This document shows positions 58,135-64,000 of a DNA stretch of 64,000 nt, piece after piece; position 1 is the stretch's first letter, and every line of letters starts with the position of its first letter. Source of the DNA: Chlorokybus atmophyticus (taxonomy: Eukaryota > Streptophyta > Chlorokybophyceae > Chlorokybales > Chlorokybaceae); the NCBI GenBank assembly GCA_009103225.1, contig RHPI01002823.1:198989-262988 (forward strand), given 5' to 3'. The notes beneath the pieces were generated by a model. The model was not told the origin of the DNA and did not search any database. It worked only from the letters and a program-made list of their open reading frames with translations. A program made the position numbers and the translations under genes.

Positions 58135-58662
58135 CTCTCCACATGATCAGATGACTCGTCGGTGAATGAGCCACCTCCAGCTTCAGCAGCCGGTGACAGA
58201 GGGGAATGCGAAGTGGATGGCTGGCCAGCGGTTGCAGGGGGGTGAGCAGCAGGCTGAGTTGCTGAAGCTGGCTTGCAGGGAGTCATATGAGGCGCTTAAC
58301 AACTGCTGTCAAGAATCTGTGCTGGCTGTGTCGCAGTGAGGCTTGAAAGCTAGCTAGTGGGGGCAAGGATGTTACCTGAGTGAGGGCTCTGCCTGCCCAT
58401 CCACCTCCATGGGGGACGCGTTGTCACCAGCGAGGCCGCTATCAGCCAAAAGTTGGGACACCTCAGCTTCTCTGCGGGCAAGAGCTTGCTCTCTTTGACT
58501 CAACTCCAAGTCCTTCTGACGTAGGAGACCTTGCGTTGCATTAACAACCAACTTGGAACGCTGCTTCCGCTTGCGCAAAGCTGCAAGGTTGACTGCAGGT
58601 AGCTTGAGTCCGATAGACTGGTGGAGTCTTTCAGCAATATCAGCTGCTTTTCGGTCCGCCAT
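53934..58662 (-). CDS. TNP2/CACTA-like transposase, multi-exon, with at least one frameshift
   Basis: Start ATG at 58662 (MADRKAADIAERLHQ). Pieces: 58662-58376 (Arg/Gln coiled), about 58286-58050 (Ser/Pro/Gln-rich; VICNCNSSGCRSM), 57755-about 56810 (CPTCKYLFDAPYP, CGGGCGRVRKEYCDFLYNRI, ending in the catalytic-type IHVDGF), about 56800-56530 (MPLLFVPTDQLPNGVD, FLEPLVRDLENPYLNGF), 56273-about 54917 (WTGDQPAQCEIGQF, GGLVPCRRC, NPCRDLVYDTMHLLLEGLCK), and about 54640-53940 (C-terminal domain). The cysteine cluster, HVDGF, FLEPLVRDL and the D..H block follow the TNP2-type transposase of CACTA elements. A shift of frame near 56800 looks like a mutation rather than an intron. Introns hold the CACTGGACAGTG repeats. 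Confidence 0.7.
54690..54905 (+). repeat. CACTGGACAGTG repeats in a transposase intron
   Basis: Four to five partial units of GTAGACACTGGACAGTGCC followed by TATGAGACTTTCGGTCAGAG and CAATAGATT. They lie between two transposase exons. Orientation is opposite to the array at 45833. Confidence 0.75.
57865..58035 (+). repeat. CACTGGACAGTG repeats in the first part of the transposase gene
   Basis: Three units of the same ~58-bp repeat, in the intron between 57755 and 58050. Another one and a half units lie at 56405-56490. Confidence 0.75.
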
Positions 58663-58934
58663 GCTGGGTGCATGCGTAGTACCCACGAAACCAGCTGTGC
58701 CAAAGGTTTTCGCCACCGCCGCCGCCGCCGCCGCCGCCGAGACTGCAGCGCAAGCCCAAAACCCTAGCAAATGGACAGGGGACCATGCATGCCCAGTGCC
58801 TGCAACTCGTTGAGCATTGGCGCACGTGACCTTGGGAGCAACGGACCAGGTGAGATGTGTCGTATGCTTCCAACGTCATTCTTCACCGTTGGTTATCATA
58901 ATATATCAATGATCCAAAAGAGCTATTGAGTTGT

Positions 58935-59315
58935 TGAGTGCTGTTTCGGTTTCGGAACCATGCATGGTCTATGAGGGCCGCTTGCAACCGTACCAGTGCA
59001 GCTTGGTCCCGCTTGTGAGGACATAATTGGTCCGTACAGTACATGCATTCTGTACCGGTGCTGCCCTGGCTCATAGGCCGCAGGGCATGCGACCAGCCTT
59101 GGTCCTACTGCTCAGGCCGCGTGCTGACCAGTGCTGTACCGGTCTACAAGCCGCGGGACACGCCACCAGCCCTGGTCCGGTCATTCGGATTATATCGGCG
59201 GGCTCCGGGGCCAACCCACCGGTGGTCCGATCATGCCGGACCAGTTGCGGCACTGGTACGCTACAACGTACCAGACGTGGTCTACGCGCTGCGTACGACT
59301 GGTCCGCGCATAAAA
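58935..59315. repeat. Array of GGACCA...TGGTCC palindromes (right)
   Basis: Irregular half-sites such as TGGTCC and GGACCAG, with variants TACCAG and CTGGTAC (near 59087, 59105, 59169, 59236 and 59300). Same motif family as at 42730-43275. It abuts the 3' end of the gypsy integrase. Confidence 0.65.
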
Positions 59316-62300
59316 AGCCCTGTGCCAAGGAGGTCCAGCACCCCTGTGGGGTACACTTTTAGTACCTTGTAGACGGTGCGGCCTACGGAGGTGTCAAGCG
59401 TGTCTTTGGTGGCTGCCATGCGATAGGCAAAGTCCCCCGCTTGGAACCGCCGTTGGCGCTCCTTGTAGAAGCCGCTGCGTACGCGCTCGTAGCGCAGCGT
59501 GTCGCGATGCTGCGCGATGCGCAGGTTGTTGAAGGCCATGGGGACGGTACGCTCGAAAAGCGCGGCACGCGTGGTGATGTCGTGGTGCATCCAATCAGGG
59601 TCGTCGAGGTTGTTCACGACGCGATCCACCTCCTGCTGCGCACGGAAGGGGAGCAATGGTGGTCGCCCGAACAGCAGGTAGTACGGGCTGTACTCCCGCA
59701 GAGCCGCCTGCTTTGACGATCGATCCGAGGGCCACCCACGGGAGGTGGTCATCCCAAGTGTTCTTCTCGTACTCCAGCACGTACTTGCGGAGTGCCTTCT
59801 TGATGGTCTGCACTGTACGCTCGGCGAGACCGTCGGCTTGAGGGTGATCACGCGAGGTACGGCGGTGGTCGATGTAACATTTGTCCAAGAGGGTGTCCAA
59901 TTCCCCTTTGAACTCAGTACCTTGGTCAGTGATGACCTCGGCACATCTGCCAAATCGATTGAGAACGTGAGAGAGGAAGGCTTGAGACACCTCCCTGCTG
60001 CTCTTGTCGGGTAACGGTACCAGCTCCACCCATTTGGAGAAGTGCTCGCTCATGACCAGGATGTAGCGGTTGCCACGCGCTCAGGGTGCAAAGTCCCTCA
60101 AGATGTCGAGCCCCAATCAGTAAAAGAGACCGGAGATGGGGAGTGGGTGCAAGGTGGCGCTACGCGTGTTGAGGCTGGCGCGCACCATGTCACACTGCTG
60201 GCAGTGGCTGACGAACCCCTGCACCTGTTTTGTTAACCCATACCACCAATATTGTGCCCTCACTAGGCTGACGGTGCGCTTGACATCGAAGTGTCCAAGC
60301 TCAGTGTGGAGGGAAGTGATGATGCCCTTGCGCGTGACCGGTGTCGGCACTTCCTTGTCTTCGTCGTGGAAGCGGCGATACAGCTTGTCATTTGCCCATC
60401 GATAGTGACGGGTGCGTTGGTTGACTCGGTCCTTCTCTCGGGCGCTCATGCCGGAGGGAAGCTGGCCACTTTGAAGAAAGGAGAGTGATGGCTTGTCCTG
60501 CCATATGTCTTGCCTGGTGTCAGTGGGCGCCAGCTCTGTGTTTTCGACGTCAATGTCGGCTGCGTGGGCGTCTCCCAAGGGTGTGGTTGCCGCAGGGCCG
60601 GTAGGCTCAAGGGCAGAAATTTCCTCTGCCACTGCTGAGGCCATGGTGTTGGTCTTGCGCCCTGAGCGCAATGCGGCAGCAGCAAACATGGCTGCCATAT
60701 TGGGGGCTGTTGCTGCAGGGACAAGCTCATGCCGAGCTCCAGTTGCGTCGTTGGTGCTGAGGTGAGGGTTGCGACTGAGGCCGTCGGCGTCTTGGTTGGT
60801 GAGGCCAGCGCGGTGGTCGATCTCGAAGTCATATTCCTGCAACAGCAGAGCCCATCGAGCAAGTTTCCCTGTTAGGTGTTGGTTGGTCATCAGCCACTTG
60901 AGGGGCTGATGATCGTTGATCAGTTGGAACTGCCGACCAAAGAGGAAAGGTCGGAAGAAGGAGATGGCCTACACTGCAGCGAGGCACTCCCCTTCGTAGC
61001 TGCTGTAGTTGGCCTCGGCGCTGTTGTTGCTTCGGCTGGCGTATGACACCACCCGCTCCTTCTTGTTCTCGTCGTGCTGCACCAGCACCGCTCCCATCCC
61101 CAGCTTGCTCCAGTTGGTGTGAAGGATGAAATGCTTGGCGTAGTTCGGACGTTGAAGGATGGGAGCGGTGGTGAGCCTGCTTTTCAGTTCCTCGAAGGCC
61201 TGCTGTTGCGGCTCCTTCCATGCGAACTCCACCTCCTTCTTCAGTAGCTCGTTGAGGGGCCTTGCGATCTTCGCGAAGTCCTTCACGAACCGATGATAGT
61301 AGTTGGCAAGTCACAAGAAAGCGCGCAGACGTGTGAGGTCTGTCGGGGCAGGGGTAGCTGCCAGAGCCTCTACTTTTGCCTGCTGTACATACACACCATG
61401 GGGCACAATCATGTGCCCTAAGTACGGCACCTTGTGGGTGAAGAAGGTACACTTGTCGGGGTGTACGGTCATCCCCACTCCCTTGAGTCGTTCCAGCACC
61501 GCTTCGATGTGCTGAAGATGCTCCTCGTTGCTGCGGCTGAAGATGAGGATGTCATCGATGTAGCACCGCGCGCAGGCCAGCCCCTTCAAGGCCTTGTCCA
61601 TGACGCGTTAAAACTTGGCGGGGGCATTCTTCAGCCCGAACGGCATTACCTTCCATTGGTACAACTGTCGGTTGCCCCAGAAGGAGGTCTTGTGCTTGTC
61701 CTCGTCCTTGATGGCGATTTGGTTGTACCCTTGACGCATGTCCAGGATGATGAAGACTGTGCAGTCTCCCACATCATAAAAGATACCCTCTGCTGTGGGC
61801 ATGGGGTACCGGTCTTGCTTGGTCTTGTTGTTGAGGGGGCGATAGTCGCCACACATGCGTCGCTCTGTCCAGTTGCCTGCTGAATCCTTCTTCAGTGGCA
61901 TGACGATTGCTGCTGCAAAGTCCGATGTGGACTCTTCAATAAGGCCTGCATCAAGCAGCGCCTTACATCTCTGTTCCACCAGGTCCTCTTCCAACTTGGA
62001 GAGCCTGTATTGCCGCCGGAACACCGGCGCAGTGTCCATCAGCTCGATGTCCATCTGGTACAATGAGCATGTACCCAATTCCTTCACATTGAAGCTGAAT
62101 TGGCTCCTCCATTTGTGGAGGAGAGCCTCCAGCTTCTCTCGAGTGTCTTCTGTGGCCAACGGGCCAATGGCATGGTCCCAGGAGGTTGCATTGGCAACCA
62201 CGGGATTGTCCTCCACTGTCACTGCTGCTTGCTCCTCCATGTGGACCACCTCGAGGGCTGTGTGAGCTGCCTTGGTGTCGGCTTCACGATCAGCCCACCC

Positions 62301-62380
62301 CCCAGCCAAGTGTTCGAGATCCTCGAAGGACACGTGGCGGTCTTGCAATGCGAAGCTCAGCTCCAGCAGCCATACCATGC
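59282..62380 (-). pseudogene. gypsy reverse transcriptase, RNase H and integrase (decayed)
   Basis: One reading frame runs from 62531 to 59595, broken by stops at 61608 (TAA, KF-stop-RVMD where Gln is usual), 61308 (TGA), 60966 (TAG, AAV-stop-AISFF where Trp is usual), 60117 (TGA) and near 60081. RT: EDLVEQRCKALLDAGLIEES, FIILDMRQGYNQI, CYIDDILIFS. RNase H: NYAKHFILHTNWSKLGMGAV and LINDHQPLKWLM. Zinc finger: LGHFDVKRTV with HCQQCD. Integrase: FSKWVELVPLPDKS, VITDQGTEFKGEL, ADGLAERTVQTIKKAL. A frameshift near 59720 leads to YYLLFGRPPLLPFRAQQEVD and the C-terminal TVYKVLKVYPTGVLDLL. Motif spacing is normal for Ty3/gypsy. Confidence 0.9.
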
Positions 62381-63970
62381 TGTTCTGGTCCATGGCGTGG
62401 CCAAGCAGCTGGCATTGCTGACTATCTGTCAGCGATGAGCGCGTGATGCTGTTGGGGAAGAATCCCATGGCGCGTTCACGTTTGCGTGCGTTGGGTTCTT
62501 CCAACCTGTTGGTGGTCGCATCAAACACCATCCCGTCGCCACCATTTCGGAATGCCTAGGAGCCCGGGTAGGACACCAACGTGGGGAGTGCGCGACGGGG
62601 CTGATCGGGCTGATTGCACGGGTAGAAGTGGTGGTGGTCATGACGCAGGACAGGTTGTGCTTTGCGGCCGGTGTCAAGGATGTCATCGACCAGCAGGTTG
62701 CGCGGCCGAGCGCTGCGCGTGTATTCTGCGGTCATGAGTTCCTCCACGGTGGCCAAGTTTGTCCACTTAGCGCGTATACGAAGTGCGCGCGAGCCATGTC
62801 GTGCCGCGTTCACCTTGAATGGGTGCCTCAGAATGGAGCAAACTTGTCGGTAGCTGCAGGCCACGGACGCTTGTCGTCCTCTGAACGCACATTTTTGATG
62901 ACGTACCCCAGGGGTCTGGATATCTGGTGATGTTGAAGGAGGTGGATGATCTCATCAGCTCCCAAAACAGCCCGGAGCGAGGGTTTTCGAGGCCTTGCCC
63001 CTTGCCTGCCCTGGGAGTGCCCTTGGCATTCCCACCCAGCTATTAATAGGTCGACGTTGCCGAGGGACAGTAGGTGATCTTCGGTGATCAGCCGGATGTC
63101 TTGTGGCAATGCTTTTAGGCTGCCTTGCAACGCCGAGAGGGGTAGTTGACGTGAATACCTTTCGCGCAGTTGGCGTAAGTGGTGCTTGAGGACCGTTTGC
63201 GCGTGTGGGTCAGGGTCACAGTAATAGCATTTGACAACCTTCACACCCGTGTTGAGGACCGCGGCAAGACCACTACCAATGCCTCCAAACAGCTCCAACA
63301 CTGTGATGCCCTGTTGCCTGTGAAAGGTGTGGAACTCCACCACTCCGGTGGCCACCATATGGTGGTCCTGCACCTTGTTGTCGCTTCGGTAGTTGGGGAA
63401 GCGCGTGGTGATTAGAGGATGGCTGAGCAAGACGTGTGCGTCCACCTGTGCGCGCCAGTGCCGTTTAGCTGGGTCTTGTAATGCTACTTCCACGATGGCA
63501 TCCTCCTGCTCCTCGCTGTACGGGGTGGGAGAGGAGTCGACCGTTCGACACGGGGCCGTGGCACCAGCAGCGACTTGCGTCCGAGCGCCGTCGTATGTGG
63601 CCGTTCCAGCCTCCCGTGTGCGGGCGTGGTTGCGTGTGGCCACGGCAGCCACTTTGCGTTGGGCGCGCGTGCGCGAGACCAACTCGAGAGGCAGGAAACC
63701 CTGCACCTCTCCGTCATCCTCATCCCAATGTGGCCGAAACCACGCTCGCTCTGTCCAGCAGTTGAGGCCCAAGCCCACAGGGAAGTTGAAGTCCTGCCCC
63801 CGCAGAAAGTCGAAGGAGTCGGCATTGGTGACCACACATTGCTGGACGATCTCGGTTGTATGGGTTGGGTCCAACCCTGTCAACCGAATGCAAAAGGCCT
63901 CCCTGGTGACTCCCATCACCTTATCTCGGCTACCTGTGGCAGTGTCCAACACGTACGGGCAAGGCACCAA
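62380..63970 (-). pseudogene. gypsy protease tail plus cytosine-5 DNA methyltransferase domain
   Basis: The protease C-terminal region (VVTNADSFDFLRGQDFNFPV near 63800) leads into a methyltransferase. Motif I is ITVLELFGGIGSGLAAVL (about 63310-63250). The motif IV position reads DLLIAGWECQGHSQ (about 63045), keeping the catalytic Cys but with Glu where Pro is usual. Motif VI reads GYVIKNV in place of ENV (about 62905). After a frameshift near 62840 the frame continues with FKVNAARHGSRALRIRAKWT, the motif VIII-type region, then LPTLVSYPGS, a TAG at about 62559, and a motif X-like QLLGHAMDQN at about 62400. The unit is a whole methyltransferase placed between PR and RT. The Pro-to-Glu change and the breaks make activity of this copy doubtful. 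Confidence 0.8.
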
Positions 63971-64000
63971 GTCGGAGCTGGTTATGCCGAGGGACCGCGC

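Larger units (their letters stand above)
42730..59315. mobile_element. Proposed ~16.6 kb CACTA/TNP2-class transposon with SET-domain cargo
   Basis: Inferred from the paired GGACCA/TGGTCC arrays at both edges, a TNP2-type transposase, cargo genes, and a CATAGAC/GTCTATG motif scattered through the introns between them. I could not define exact terminal inverted repeats or a target duplication, so the borders are provisional. The right edge appears to cut the last part of a gypsy element. Confidence 0.45.
59282..64000 (-). mobile_element. Ty3/gypsy retrotransposon with embedded DNA methyltransferase (5' part beyond the window)
   Basis: Minus-strand order: protease tail, C5-methyltransferase, reverse transcriptase, RNase H, H2C2 zinc finger, integrase. 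This is the Ty3/gypsy order, with an added enzyme. No LTR is visible: the 5' side is outside the window and the 3' side is replaced by the palindrome array. Several nonsense codons and at least two frameshifts show decay. Confidence 0.88.

Overview
The window reads as nuclear DNA of a eukaryote, most likely a green alga. Genes have many spliceosomal introns, two conserved ribosome-biogenesis genes sit at the left end, an RWP-RK transcription factor is present, and most of the rest is transposon. I cannot name the genus. There are no bacterial-style operons. Introns of the host genes are unusually rich in alternating purine/pyrimidine TG-CA-CG sequence, and several introns use GC-AG splice sites.

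Region 1 (1-14.8 kb, host genes): SDA1 (minus, 3' end outside the window) and NOP14 (plus, complete, 19 exons) diverge from a shared 0.3 kb interval. One NOP14 intron holds four tandem copies of a U24-type box C/D snoRNA. Next come an unrecognised minus-strand gene, a 127-base assembly gap, an RWP-RK gene, and a (GA)n tract of about 0.7 kb.

Region 2 (14.8-25 kb): a stretch with no gene I can name, a decayed pogo/Tigger-like transposase, a Plavaka-type (KDZ superfamily) transposase, and, tail to tail with it, a cytosine-5 DNA methyltransferase with one in-frame TGA.

Region 3 (25.3-42.15 kb): a giant inverted repeat with arms of about 5.2 kb around a 1.5 kb loop. Each arm carries the same divergent gene pair: a large protein with an OTU-like cysteine protease signature, and a 393-aa protein of unknown function. 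A nearly intact Ty1/copia element, with 5-bp target duplication CCTGT, has inserted into the right arm only.

Region 4 (42.2-59.3 kb): a PHD-finger ORF followed by a large composite region that looks like a CACTA/TNP2-class DNA transposon. It carries an unknown minus-strand gene broken by a solo copia LTR, a zinc-finger/SET/coiled-coil gene of about 1,850 codons, and a multi-exon TNP2-like transposase. Arrays of GGACCA...TGGTCC palindromes lie near both ends, and a CACTGTCCAGTG-containing ~58-bp repeat recurs within.

Region 5 (59.3-64 kb): a decayed Ty3/gypsy element on the minus strand, cut by the window edge, with a cytosine-5 methyltransferase domain between protease and reverse transcriptase.

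The unifying theme is that at least three unrelated mobile elements here carry chromatin or DNA modifiers (two C5-methyltransferases, one SET domain), and a fourth carries an OTU-like protease. Exon coordinates were worked out by eye from reading frame, splice sites and family similarity; nothing was searched against a database.
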